In this document: in pieces, positions 17,081-26,493 of the stretch
Position numbering within the stretch: position 1 is the stretch's first letter
How the letters are laid out: each line of letters starts with the position of its first letter
NCBI GenBank assembly: GCA_963817335.1
Contig: CAWFNX010000005.1
Span: 1,240,001-1,304,000 of the forward strand
From: AV40 sp963817335
GTDB taxonomy: Bacteria > Verrucomicrobiota > Verrucomicrobiia > Chthoniobacterales > UBA10450
Length of the DNA stretch: 64,000 nucleotides
Direction: 5' to 3'
Notes under the pieces: model-generated
What the model was told of the DNA's origin: nothing
The model's input: only the letters and a program-made list of their open reading frames with translations
Database searches by the model: none
Made by a program: the position numbers and the translations under genes

Positions 17081-18956
17081 TCAGGTTAATACCACGACCG
17101 ATCCACAGATTCGCTTCGACCGCCTTTCGAAACGTTGGTTCCTGACCATTGTTGATATTCCGAGCAGTGATGCTGCGCACGTCGGCGATATACCGAACCG
17201 TGTTCTTATTGCGGTGTCCGATGCCACCAGTAATGGCGTCATTACCAGCAGCACCGTGTGGACGTTTTTCTTCTTCCAACAAAACACTGTCGGCGGCGCC
17301 AACACGAATGAAGTCCTGGACTACGATTCGCTCGGCGTCGATGTCAACGCCCTCTATATCGGTGGCGACATTTTCGACGCGACTAGCGGAGATTTTAATA
17401 ACACAAACGCGTACGTTGTTCAGAAAAGCTCGGTGTTGGGGAACGGTCCGATCGTTGTCACCGCGTTTCGCGGTTTAATCACGGGCGGAGACGGTCCGGA
17501 TAGTCCGCGCGGAGTAGATAACTACGATCCAAACGCGACGGAAGGTTATTTCATTGGCGTAAGTGACAGCGCTTTCGGCCGGTTGATCATGTGTCGGATT
17601 AGCAATCCCGGCGGGACACCCGGTATTTCAGCCAATATTCCTATCACCGTCGATGCAACCCAGCTTCCGGCGGATGTGCCGTCGTTTTGCAGTGGCTTTA
17701 ACTGCGGGCCCCCACCGTTGACCAACCTGGATGCCCTCGACGATCGCCTTTTCGCCGCGCATATTCGCAATGGTCGTTTGTGGACGGCCCACAATATTCT
17801 CGTTCAATCAAGCGGTGTTGCAGACCCGTGTCCCGGAGACCCTCCGGTGTGCGACCCAGACAGTCGTGACGCTTCGCGTTGGTACGAACTAGTTGTGCCT
17901 GTCGGCTCCGGAACGCCTACGGTCAATCAATCCGGCACGATTTTCGATCCGGCCTCACCGGTTGAGGCTGCGAACTGGTATTGGATTCCGTCGGTGGTTG
18001 TTTCAGGGCAGGGACACGCTGCGATGGGTTTCAGCGCGGCTGGCACTAACTTCCACGCAAATGCGGCGACGACAGGGCGCCTGGTAAATGATTCGCTCGG
18101 CTCAGTCGGTGCGCCGAACATCTTCACCTCGAGCACTGATACCTACAATCCCGGGGACGGCCAAAATGGCGGTCCGCATCGTTGGGGCGATTACTCGTTC
18201 ACCAGTGTCGATCCGAACGACGACATGACCATGTGGTCAGTCCAGGAATGGTGCGATGGGGGCAGCACCTACGGCGTTGAAGTTGTGAAACTGCTCGCGC
18301 CCCCCCCGGCCCATCCGACCTCGGCCGGGACTGTTGCTGCCGGACAATCCTCAGCAAATGTGAACGTTACTGGAACTTCGTCATCGGGTTCGGGATTTTT
18401 TGATCCAGGCGCCGGCTTTTCGAGTCGGATCCATGCCAGTGTGACCGGTAACATTACCGTCAATTCCGTCACCTACACAGACCCGACCCACGTCACGCTC
18501 AATCTTAACACGATTGGCGCCACAAACGGCCCACAAAATGTCACGATCACTAATCCGGACGGTCAATCGGCCACTGGCAATGGAATCCTGACAATTACCG
18601 GCGGAGTGACTCCTAGCCCGACGCCGACTCCTACGCCAACTCCAACAGTTGTGCCTAGTCCTACCCCAACTCCAACGCCGACCCCTTGCGGTAGAAATGG
18701 TTGCGGCCCGAGCCCAACGCCAACTCCAACTCCAACGCACCAACACCAACACCAACACCAACACCAACACCAACACCAACCGTTGCGCCTAGTCCTACGC
18801 CTGCCCCGACTCCGACGCCCACACCAACACCGACTCCAACTCCAACCGTTGCGGCTAGCCCAACTCCCACACCGACCCCGACGCCCACTCCGACTCCTAC
18901 GCCAACACCTACTCCGGCGCTTACGCCCGCACTCAGCTCAGCGGTTTCACGTATGA
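17028..18956 (+). CDS. Middle piece of the frameshifted dockerin-tailed secreted protein
   Basis: The natural protein sequence in this frame begins at about 17052. It forms a propeller-like body of about 500 residues (ending with GVEVVKLLAPPP), then an IPT/TIG-like Ig domain (about 18320-18600) and a PTPTP linker. After about 18738 the frame turns into an artificial HQHQHQ and Leu/Arg-rich run, while a neighbouring frame keeps PTPTP going. The true junction to the third piece is therefore at about 18735-18745, in a CCAACN repeat tract. The nominal start given here is an internal ATG, because no real start is expected. Confidence 0.6.
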   Translation: MSTQTTSSSSVMTPVTGNQVNTTTDPQIRFDRLSKRWFLTIVDIPSSDAAHVGDIPNRVLIAVSDATSNGVITSSTVWTFFFFQQNTVGGANTNEVLDYDSLGVDVNALYIGGDIFDATSGDFNNTNAYVVQKSSVLGNGPIVVTAFRGLITGGDGPDSPRGVDNYDPNATEGYFIGVSDSAFGRLIMCRISNPGGTPGISANIPITVDATQLPADVPSFCSGFNCGPPPLTNLDALDDRLFAAHIRNGRLWTAHNILVQSSGVADPCPGDPPVCDPDSRDASRWYELVVPVGSGTPTVNQSGTIFDPASPVEAANWYWIPSVVVSGQGHAAMGFSAAGTNFHANAATTGRLVNDSLGSVGAPNIFTSSTDTYNPGDGQNGGPHRWGDYSFTSVDPNDDMTMWSVQEWCDGGSTYGVEVVKLLAPPPAHPTSAGTVAAGQSSANVNVTGTSSSGSGFFDPGAGFSSRIHASVTGNITVNSVTYTDPTHVTLNLNTIGATNGPQNVTITNPDGQSATGNGILTITGGVTPSPTPTPTPTPTVVPSPTPTPTPTPCGRNGCGPSPTPTPTPTHQHQHQHQHQHQHQPLRLVLRLPRLRRPHQHRLQLQPLRLAQLPHRPRRPLRLLRQHLLRRLRPHSAQRFHV

Positions 18957-19465
18957 CTCATGGCAACGCCGGTACGTTTAACCTCAATCTTCCGCTGACA
19001 GGCACCCCGGCTATCGAATGTCGCCGTGGTGGTGTAAACGGAAATTACTCAGTCGTATTGAGTTTCACAATGGATGTGACGAACTGTGGAACTGCTGCGA
19101 CAGCAGGTGGCAGCGTTGTGGCCGGACCGAATTCAAATCAATGCACCGTGAATCTCACCGGTGTCACCAGCGGGCAAACTGTTGACGTTGAACTTGATAA
19201 TGTTACGGATGCGTCCGGTGCCACTGGCAACGTTTCAGTCTTAATGGGAGTCTTGGTAGGCGACACAAACGCAGACAGATTTGTTGACTCCATCGACACC
19301 GCGCAAACCAAATCGCAGGCCGGCAAGCCGGTGAGCGGTTCAAATTTCCGCGAAGACGTGAACGTCGACGGATTCATCGATGCGATTGATGTTTCGCTGG
19401 TGAAATCGAAATCGGGGACGGTGTTACCTTCGTCGTCACCTAGCTCGCGCTCGCGAATTCAGTAA
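18701..19465 (+). CDS. C-terminal piece of the frameshifted protein: linker, beta domain, dockerin-like pair
   Basis: In this frame the PTPTP linker (from about 18741) continues into RMTHGNAGTFNLNLP, the same pre-dockerin domain as in the two neighbours. The EF-hand-like pair DTNADRFVDSID and DVNVDGFIDAID follows. The C-terminus is SSPSSRSRIQ rather than the basic PKSKPRKP tail of the paralogs. One missing base (or two extra) in the linker separates it from the middle piece. This frame equals that of the first piece, so the two shifts compensate. Confidence 0.6.
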   Translation: MRPEPNANSNSNAPTPTPTPTPTPTPTVAPSPTPAPTPTPTPTPTPTPTVAASPTPTPTPTPTPTPTPTPTPALTPALSSAVSRMTHGNAGTFNLNLPLTGTPAIECRRGGVNGNYSVVLSFTMDVTNCGTAATAGGSVVAGPNSNQCTVNLTGVTSGQTVDVELDNVTDASGATGNVSVLMGVLVGDTNADRFVDSIDTAQTKSQAGKPVSGSNFREDVNVDGFIDAIDVSLVKSKSGTVLPSSSPSSRSRIQ

Positions 19466-19734
19466 TCTCGCTCGTAGACATTCTGGAATCCTCTCGCGAG
19501 CGAAAGAAATTTTCGTCTCGAGTTCAATTCTTTGAGGCGGCGCTCAGACTGTTTGAATTCTGACGGACGCCGACCGACATGCAAATCTCGACGAGGTCGA
19601 CGCAATAGGATTGACATCCGGAGAATTGATTAGGTACAAATTCCAGAGTTCATGTGTCTTCTATCTCGCCGCGCGTGCTTGAAAATTGCGCATGAAAGTC
19701 ACGTCAGAGCTGATCATTCAATCACCATTCCAAT

Positions 19735-22700
19735 ATGAAGAACCATTCTCGTTCCCGGTCTGCATTTTTTAACCTGCGTCTCCTGGCCGGCTTAAGTTTG
19801 TCGGTCCTCGGTTTGCTGTTGGCCTTGACTGCTTTGAGGCCACAGCCAGGTTCGCCATCGTCCGAGCGCCCCGAGCGCGATATGCCGACCTTTGGCGAAG
19901 ATCTGACAGACGAAGCACGGAATTTGAACCAATTGGAACAATTCTGGAACGATCGATTGACTTATCCGACCGGAAGATTTGATCCGGCCTGGGTTCGAGC
20001 AGCCGCGTCCCAACACTTCAACATGTCGGTGAGTACTCCTGCCGGAAGTTTCGCGCGACTATCAGATTCGAAACGGCTCACGAAACTCAAAGGCTTAACT
20101 GGGTCGCCGGTTCCGCTTTCATTAAGTACAAGTGGCTTTACCGCACTCGGCCCGTCGCCCGAGCAAATGACCGGATGCTCCGGCTGCTTTAACTACGTAA
20201 AAACGCAGGCACGAGTAAACGCGGTTGCCATCGATCCAACAACAACTACACCGGGCAGCATCACCGCTTATATCGGATCGGTTGGCGGTGGCGTTTGGAA
20301 AACGACAAACTGCTGCACTACCTCGAGTACTTGGACGCTGTTGACAGACGATCCGTTAATTGGAACGACTGCCATCGACACGCTGGCGATTGATCCAAAT
20401 AATAACAACACGATTTACGCGGGAACCGGAGACCTGAATTACGGTTCTTTCTCAATGGGCAGTCAGGGAATTCTCAAGTCCAGTGACGGCGGCGCAACCT
20501 GGACCATTCTGGGAGCTAGCATTTTCGGACCGGCCTATTCCGAGCCGTCCGGCAATTATCCGCAGTACGCGGCGGTTGGAAAAGTGCGAGTGGACCCGAA
20601 CAACAGCAACAACGTCGCCGCCGGCACGAAAGCCGGACTCTACTTGTCGCACGATGGCGGCAGCACTTGGACCCAGTGCGCGACTAATAGTTTTTCGACG
20701 CAGCGCCAAGACATCACTGGACTCGAATTAAGCGATATGGGCAGCGGAGTTACTCGCGTTATCGCTGCTGTGGGCGTGCGCGGTTTCCCAACATTTGTGC
20801 AGTATGACCTTGGAGCGAACGGTGCGAACGGCATCTACAGCGCCACCTTGACAAATAGCGGCTGCCCTAGCTTTACCTCCATCGCTCGAAACGACAACGG
20901 TTTTGTCTTTGGCACTCAAGTGACCGGCAGTCCGTATCTAACCGGCGCCTTAATGAACGCCGGAAGCGGTGTTCCATGCAACTATCCGATCAGCGGCGGC
21001 AATGCCACTTACTGCGGCAACGGAGCGGCCGGCGGTACCACGACCAATGGTGGAACGGTTAACAATTTGAGCCGAATCGACATTGCGGTTGCGCCGAGCA
21101 ATCCAAACGTGATCTACGCTCAAGTCGGTTCGATTGACTGGAACAACAACAGCGGCTGCGGCAACACCAACGGTTGCGAGCTTGGTGTCTGGGTCACAAT
21201 TGATGGCGGAACTAGCTGGAATTTCATGCAAGGTTCTGCAGGCGGCTCGCTTACCGCCTGCACTGGCTCGGCCGGCGCCGGCGACTATCCACAAAACTGG
21301 TACGATCAGGGTATCGCTGTCGATCCGAACAATCCCGACCGCGTCTTTATCGATACCTTCGATACTTGGTTCGCGACGCGTACCGGAACATCTTTTTATG
21401 ATACAACCTGCGGTTACACTTACCCAGGCAGTTCCACCGTTGTCCACGTGGATCAGCACGCCGTCGGATTTGTGCCGGGCTCGTCCGATGTCCTTCTCAA
21501 GGGAAGCGACGGCGGCATCTTCGCCAGCACCAACGCCAGCACCACGACATCGAGCAATCGTCCGACGTGGATCAACATGGATACGAATCTCAACACGATT
21601 GAATTCTACGCCGGCGACATCAGCGGCAATTTTGCCAATGACCCTGCGCCGATCGCGGTTGGGGGCGCACAGGACAACGGGCCGAGTTCGGCCACATTCA
21701 GCGGTAGTCCGACTGGCCCTGTTCAATGGCAAATGGGTCTCGGTGGTGACGGTTTCTCAGGCCAGGTTGATCCGATTGGTACCGGATCGGCGCAGGCCCA
21801 AGGAACCATCAGTTTGACGACTGGTGGCGCGGTTGCTGGCGAGCAATTCGTTGTAGGGCCACAAACGTTCACCTTTCAAGCCGCCGCTCGGAGTGGAACC
21901 GGACAGGTTCAGCTTGCTTCCAGTACCACGACAGAGGGCAACAACATCGCTGCGGCAATCAATGCGGACATTCCATCGACGGCAACGGCGGCACGCTCCG
22001 GATCGAACGTAATCGTTACCGCTACCGCCGGAGGTACGGCTGGCAACTCAATCGTGTTTACCGAAAACGTGACGAACTTTTCGATGAATGGTTCTGGTAC
22101 TCTTGGCGGTACGAGAATGGGCGACAATGTCGGAAGCCTTCGTGTCTGGGAAGGCAATAACAGCGGTGGTCTTAGCCGCTGCATTTATAACTGCACAGCG
22201 GCTGGCGCCAGCTGGTCCAGCAGCCGAGGTAGCTGGACAGGAGATACCCAGTCATTTGTTCTGCCGATTAATCTGTTCCGCGGCGGTATTCCAGGCGGGG
22301 ATGACTGCCCGCCAGCTGGCACTACCAGTGGTTGCGGACACTTGATTGCCGGAACAACCCGCGTGTGGGAGACGGTTAGCGGCGCGGGATCGAGTGTTCC
22401 GACGTCAGCGTGGTACGTCACCAATAATCCGTCCACGCAAAATCTAACCAAGCAATCGTTAGGCAATCGTTCCTATATCAATCAAGTAAAGTATTCTCCG
22501 AAATATCAGAGTGTCGCGATTGTCGGAACAAACGATGGCAACGTTCAAATCGGATTCAATCTCGGCACTGGCACCGCAAATCAGGCGACCTGGGTCAATG
22601 TCACGGGTAGCAACGTAGTACTGCCAAACCGGCCGGTTCAGGGCATCGCTCTCGATCCGACGGTTAGCGCCGCAAATGTTCCGGTCGGCTACGCTGCCAT

Positions 22701-23664
22701 CGGCGGATTCAACGCCAACACACCAAGCACGCCAGGGCATGTGTTTCAGGTTACATGTATTGCGAACTGCGGCTCGTTCACCTGGGAGGATAAGACCGGC
22801 AATCTTCCGGACATTCCAGTGGATTCAATCATTGTTAATCCGAATTATCCGCAGCAGGTTTTCGCGGGCACTGACTTCGGATTGTATTTCACCAATGACG
22901 TCACCGAAGCGAGCCCGACATGGTACCGGTTCGAGAGCGGTGTCCCGCACGTGATGATTTGGGATATGTCGATCGATCGCGGCGCGACCGCGTTGTCACT
23001 CTGGACCCGCGGACGCGGCGCCTATGTTTATCCATTGCCCAGCAGCGACATCTCTGCCTCCGCGTTATCGCTGATAAGCACGAGCTCTCGTATGGTCCAT
23101 GGATCCGCTGGTCCATTTGATGTTGATCTTACCAGCGGGAGCGGAATCGAGTGCCGCAGCGCCGGGGTGAATAACAATTACACCGTTGTATTCAAGTTCA
23201 CGAATCCAATTGCCAGCGTCGACAACGTGGCGACCAGTTGCGGTTCGGTGAGCAGCGCTGAGACGAACATTGCTGACGAAACCGAATTTCTTGTTCATCT
23301 CACCGGCGTCACCTGCAATGGCCAACACGTTTCGGTGAATATAGCAGGTGTGCAGGACAGCTCGAACCAGTCTCTTGGCTCCGTCAATGCCACCATGGGC
23401 CTGTTAATCGGCGATACTAACGCCGACCGATTTGTCGATTCAATTGATACATCTCAAACAAAGTCCCAGGCAGGAAATGGGGTTAACGCGTCGAATTTCC
23501 GCGAGGACATCAATGTTGATGGATTCATCGACGCGATCGATGTCTCGCTGGTGAAATCAAAATCCGGCACAGTGTTGAGCTCGGCATCACCTAGCTCGAC
23601 TCCAGCCTCGACAGCGTCGCCAATGCCGAAGTCGAAACCGCGAAAACCTTCGCGAAATCAATAA
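19735..23664 (+). CDS. Large secreted BNR/sortilin-like propeller with inserted domain and dockerin-like tail
   Basis: 1309 residues, paralogous to 12941-16348 along most of its length. It has a signal peptide, Asp-box repeats (KSSDGGATWT), VDQHAVGFVPGSSDVLLKGS, the pre-dockerin domain and the EF-hand-like pair (DTNADRFVDSID, DINVDGFIDAID), ending in PMPKSKPRKPSRNQ. The main difference is an insertion at about residues 682-795 that is absent from the paralog. It resembles beta-rich structural repeats known from phage tail proteins (VVGPQTFTF, NNIAAAINADIP, VIVTATAGGTAGNSIVF). A terminator-like hairpin follows the stop. Confidence 0.85.
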   Translation: MKNHSRSRSAFFNLRLLAGLSLSVLGLLLALTALRPQPGSPSSERPERDMPTFGEDLTDEARNLNQLEQFWNDRLTYPTGRFDPAWVRAAASQHFNMSVSTPAGSFARLSDSKRLTKLKGLTGSPVPLSLSTSGFTALGPSPEQMTGCSGCFNYVKTQARVNAVAIDPTTTTPGSITAYIGSVGGGVWKTTNCCTTSSTWTLLTDDPLIGTTAIDTLAIDPNNNNTIYAGTGDLNYGSFSMGSQGILKSSDGGATWTILGASIFGPAYSEPSGNYPQYAAVGKVRVDPNNSNNVAAGTKAGLYLSHDGGSTWTQCATNSFSTQRQDITGLELSDMGSGVTRVIAAVGVRGFPTFVQYDLGANGANGIYSATLTNSGCPSFTSIARNDNGFVFGTQVTGSPYLTGALMNAGSGVPCNYPISGGNATYCGNGAAGGTTTNGGTVNNLSRIDIAVAPSNPNVIYAQVGSIDWNNNSGCGNTNGCELGVWVTIDGGTSWNFMQGSAGGSLTACTGSAGAGDYPQNWYDQGIAVDPNNPDRVFIDTFDTWFATRTGTSFYDTTCGYTYPGSSTVVHVDQHAVGFVPGSSDVLLKGSDGGIFASTNASTTTSSNRPTWINMDTNLNTIEFYAGDISGNFANDPAPIAVGGAQDNGPSSATFSGSPTGPVQWQMGLGGDGFSGQVDPIGTGSAQAQGTISLTTGGAVAGEQFVVGPQTFTFQAAARSGTGQVQLASSTTTEGNNIAAAINADIPSTATAARSGSNVIVTATAGGTAGNSIVFTENVTNFSMNGSGTLGGTRMGDNVGSLRVWEGNNSGGLSRCIYNCTAAGASWSSSRGSWTGDTQSFVLPINLFRGGIPGGDDCPPAGTTSGCGHLIAGTTRVWETVSGAGSSVPTSAWYVTNNPSTQNLTKQSLGNRSYINQVKYSPKYQSVAIVGTNDGNVQIGFNLGTGTANQATWVNVTGSNVVLPNRPVQGIALDPTVSAANVPVGYAAIGGFNANTPSTPGHVFQVTCIANCGSFTWEDKTGNLPDIPVDSIIVNPNYPQQVFAGTDFGLYFTNDVTEASPTWYRFESGVPHVMIWDMSIDRGATALSLWTRGRGAYVYPLPSSDISASALSLISTSSRMVHGSAGPFDVDLTSGSGIECRSAGVNNNYTVVFKFTNPIASVDNVATSCGSVSSAETNIADETEFLVHLTGVTCNGQHVSVNIAGVQDSSNQSLGSVNATMGLLIGDTNADRFVDSIDTSQTKSQAGNGVNASNFREDINVDGFIDAIDVSLVKSKSGTVLSSASPSSTPASTASPMPKSKPRKPSRNQ

Positions 23665-23681
23665 AGACTTAGAGTTAACAG

Positions 23682-23717
23682 TCCGGCCGGCGGGTCAAAA
23701 TCCGTCGGCCGGATTCT
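23682..23717 (+). terminator. Hairpin terminator after the third large secreted protein
   Basis: TCCGGCCGGCGG pairs with CCGTCGGCCGGA across a short A-rich loop and is followed by TTCTT. The stem is strong and lies 18 bp after the stop of the 19735-23664 gene. The T tract is short, so the efficiency is uncertain. Confidence 0.55.
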
Positions 23718-23794
23718 TGCCCGGAGATAAATCAAAAGTCGTCAGCAGGCACCCGGTCAAAAAGGAACACGACAACGAGTAATTGGCGGGCAGC

Positions 23795-25123
23795 TCAACG
23801 CGCGATCTTCGGATCAATCTCCGCCGCACTTTTGAGATCGGCCTCCGCGCCGGCCGCGTCGCCCTTCGCTTGTTTGGCCTCGCTCCGGTTTTTGTAGATC
23901 AGCGCGATCTTCGGATTAATCTCGATCGCTTTGCTAAAATCGCCGATCGCCCCGTCGAGGTCGCCCTTGGCTTTCTTGATGTTCCCGCGGTTGTTGTAGG
24001 CATTCGCATTCTTTGGATTCAGTTCGATCGCCTTGTCGTAGTCCGCGATCGCCCCGTCCTTGTCGTCCTTCGAATTTTTCGCCAGCGCGCGGTTGAAATA
24101 GGCAAACTCTGCATCCTTCGGATCCAATTCGATGGACTTCGAGTAATCCGCAATTGCACCGTCGTTATCGCCTTTGCCGCGCTTTGCGATCCCCCGATCG
24201 TTATAAAACTCGTGATCGTTCGACTTGAGCTCGATGGCTTTGTTGAAGTCGGCCAGTGCGCCGTCGAAGTCGCGCTTGTCCCGTTTGTGGAGGCCGCGGT
24301 TGTAATAAGCGGCGGCTGACTTTGGGTCGAGCTCGAGCGCGCGCCCGAGATCTGTAATCGCACCATTCACGTCGCCGCCGTGCGCGCGGACATTGGCGCG
24401 CGTTATATAACCTTCGACGTCCTTCGGGCCCAGACCAATCTTCGGCTCGGTGACTGGGGTATCTTTGGGGGATTCGAGATTTTCCCACGCGCGCTCCGAC
24501 AATTCGAATTCGCCCCCGTTAACCGGCACGAGATAACCGAAGCTTAGTTTGACCTGGCTGGTGGCCGCCGCGGGCACAACTTTGTCACCTTCCAACTTCA
24601 ATGACGCTTCGAAGCCGTGCAGCAGCACGCTCTCGTTTTTGTCGTAAAGCGGTTTGGCAAACCGCAACCTCGTCGACGTTCCCTTCGAATTTGGCGAGCG
24701 CGCGTCGAAGAACCATTGCGCGCGACCATCGTCTTCGGACTTGCTGACAAACTTGACACTGGCGGGCACGGGATTGAACGCCGCCTCGACCAGTTTGATC
24801 CAGCCGTCGAATTTCCGCGCGGTTTGTTTGCTTACTGGCTGGCCAGTTTCGCCCCAGTCGTTTGATTTCAACCACGGCTTTCCATGTTTACGGGCGAACG
24901 TGCCCTCGTCGCAACGAATCCGTTCCGGGCCGTTGTCCGGATATCGATCATAAGCGAATGAAACGGGCAAGGTCGCGATCGCGACGACGTGGACGCCGGC
25001 GTAAAATTCCCGGCTATAAGCGAGATTATCGGCGACCACCTTGGCGTCGCCTTGGGCGCGTAAACTGGGCGCGGCAAAGCTCAGAACCGAAATGATGGCG
25101 ACAATGAAGGGGTTTGTTTTCAT
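23795..25123 (-). CDS. Secreted TPR-repeat protein
   Basis: 442 residues with a signal peptide (VAIISVLSFAAPSLRA). The N-terminal half (about 25-230) is a beta-rich domain of unknown kind. The C-terminal half is a run of about six TPR units with the consensus AYNNRGNIKKAKGDLDGAI followed by DFSKAIEINPK. TPRs mediate protein contacts, here in the periplasm or on the surface. It is convergent with the large propeller gene, with about 130 bp and a hairpin between them. No enzymatic motif is seen. Confidence 0.85.
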   Translation of the reverse strand: MKTNPFIVAIISVLSFAAPSLRAQGDAKVVADNLAYSREFYAGVHVVAIATLPVSFAYDRYPDNGPERIRCDEGTFARKHGKPWLKSNDWGETGQPVSKQTARKFDGWIKLVEAAFNPVPASVKFVSKSEDDGRAQWFFDARSPNSKGTSTRLRFAKPLYDKNESVLLHGFEASLKLEGDKVVPAAATSQVKLSFGYLVPVNGGEFELSERAWENLESPKDTPVTEPKIGLGPKDVEGYITRANVRAHGGDVNGAITDLGRALELDPKSAAAYYNRGLHKRDKRDFDGALADFNKAIELKSNDHEFYNDRGIAKRGKGDNDGAIADYSKSIELDPKDAEFAYFNRALAKNSKDDKDGAIADYDKAIELNPKNANAYNNRGNIKKAKGDLDGAIGDFSKAIEINPKIALIYKNRSEAKQAKGDAAGAEADLKSAAEIDPKIAR

Positions 25124-25288
25124 AACGAGCTGCCGGAAACCCCGGCCGACGTGCCGGATGCCGGTCTAAGTCCGGTAACGCGGGAAGAAAAGCGAAATTT
25201 TCGCGTCACATCTAATCGGCGTGTTTAGCGAAACAGTGAACGCGTTCGCGGTTTACGATTCGCGAGTCTTCGGGGACTCGATCCGAAT

Positions 25289-25561
25289 TCAGGGCTTTGC
25301 CGGAGACGAAGTCGGATACGATTTCCAGCGATGTTCCAACGAGCCGTCGTCCGAGGCTCCGGCGATCACGGTGCTTCCGCTGCCACTCCTTTGAATCGGC
25401 GCAGGATTTTTCGCTTGTTCTGGGGGCGGTGGCGCCGGGCGTCTGGCTCTCGGCGGCGGAGTGCTGCCAGCCGAGAACGAAGGAATGAAATCGGACGGCT
25501 CGTATCCCATGTAGTAGGCAGCAGCAACCGCAATCACGAGCAAGGCGAACAGTTTCTTCAT
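25289..25561 (-). CDS. Small Pro-rich secreted or anchored protein
   Basis: 90 residues with a hydrophobic N-terminus (KKLFALLVIAVAAAYYMGY) that could be a signal peptide or anchor, followed by a Pro/Arg/Ser-rich tail (PPPRARRPAPPPPEQ) without secondary structure. No family is recognised. The gene stands alone between the hydrolase and TPR genes. A short hairpin (CGAGTC...GACTCG) lies just after its stop at 25262-25279. Confidence 0.5.
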   Translation of the reverse strand: MKKLFALLVIAVAAAYYMGYEPSDFIPSFSAGSTPPPRARRPAPPPPEQAKNPAPIQRSGSGSTVIAGASDDGSLEHRWKSYPTSSPAKP

Positions 25562-25620
25562 TCGGCGTCGGACTCGTAAAAAAGCACTAATTGCGCCAGC
25601 GATTGCTGCGGTTTGGCGCT

Positions 25621-26406
25621 TCAGAAGTTTCCCAATTGGCGAAACCAGCGGAGAGCGAGCCGGACCTGAGAGGGATCGACTTCGTGGCCGCCGGCGAACG
25701 ATTCAACCCGGACCCGTTTGAATCCGGTGTTCACCAGCAAAGCGCGGACGTGCTCGTGTTTGAACGGCGGCGCGATCGGATCGCTGATTCCGCTACTGAG
25801 CCAGATAGGAATGTTCAAGAAGTCGGATGGGGGATGATAAGTTTTGTAAGCAACGCTGATTCGATCGTCATTGATCCCGGCCAGAAAAAATCCGCAAATC
25901 TTGACCGGGTTCGTGCTCGCGAGCATGGCGGCGAGAAAACCGCTCCGCTTGGCGCCACCCGAAAGTCCGGCGAATGCGACTGGCCAGCGCGCTGATTGCG
26001 GCCATTCCTTGTGCATCATTTGGAGCGCGGCGCCGACGAGTGCGACCCGCCACGCCTCCGAATCTTCCCGCGGCACAATCGTCGCGTCGGCCGCGAGTAC
26101 GATCCAGCCTTCCGAAATGCCGGCGTCCTGGTAGAACGGCGCATCCATCGCGTTGGTGCGATGGTAATCGGATGTCGATACAATGATTAAGATTGGCCAA
26201 GTCCGCGCGGGATCGAATCCTTTCGGAAAGCTAATCAGCGCCCGGCCCGTGGTCGGCCGGGCATTGCCGCCGGCTGCGGCGTAATCCTGAAAATATTTGT
26301 CAATCGGGAAACGGATGTCGAGAGTCGCGCCCGGTCGAACGGTTTGCCCGGCAAGCGTTCGCGCTTTTGCAAATATTCGCTCCGAAGCAGTAGAAGAGAA
26401 CCGCAA
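25621..26406 (-). CDS. Alpha/beta-hydrolase-like secreted protein (N-terminus out of frame)
   Basis: 261 residues from a TTG at 26406. The catalytic elements of an esterase/PHB-depolymerase-like hydrolase are visible: GLSGG (nucleophile Ser, about residue 149), an Asp in SGISDPIAPP and a His in AGGHEVDP near the C-terminus. The usual secretion signal is missing in this frame. However, a GTG at 26434, in a different frame, encodes a convincing signal peptide (RRSVSIALVAVLFYCFGA) that runs over the same region. A single-base indel near 26395-26410 would fuse the two. The gene may be frameshifted, or the reading may contain an error. Confidence 0.65.
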   Translation of the reverse strand: MRFSSTASERIFAKARTLAGQTVRPGATLDIRFPIDKYFQDYAAAGGNARPTTGRALISFPKGFDPARTWPILIIVSTSDYHRTNAMDAPFYQDAGISEGWIVLAADATIVPREDSEAWRVALVGAALQMMHKEWPQSARWPVAFAGLSGGAKRSGFLAAMLASTNPVKICGFFLAGINDDRISVAYKTYHPPSDFLNIPIWLSSGISDPIAPPFKHEHVRALLVNTGFKRVRVESFAGGHEVDPSQVRLALRWFRQLGNF

Positions 26407-26493
26407 CCAATGCGATCGAAACGCTCCGTCTCACGTCAAACAATCAATTAAGAGCGATCGATTTGTCCAATCCCTCCTGAAGCCGCCAGGAAG

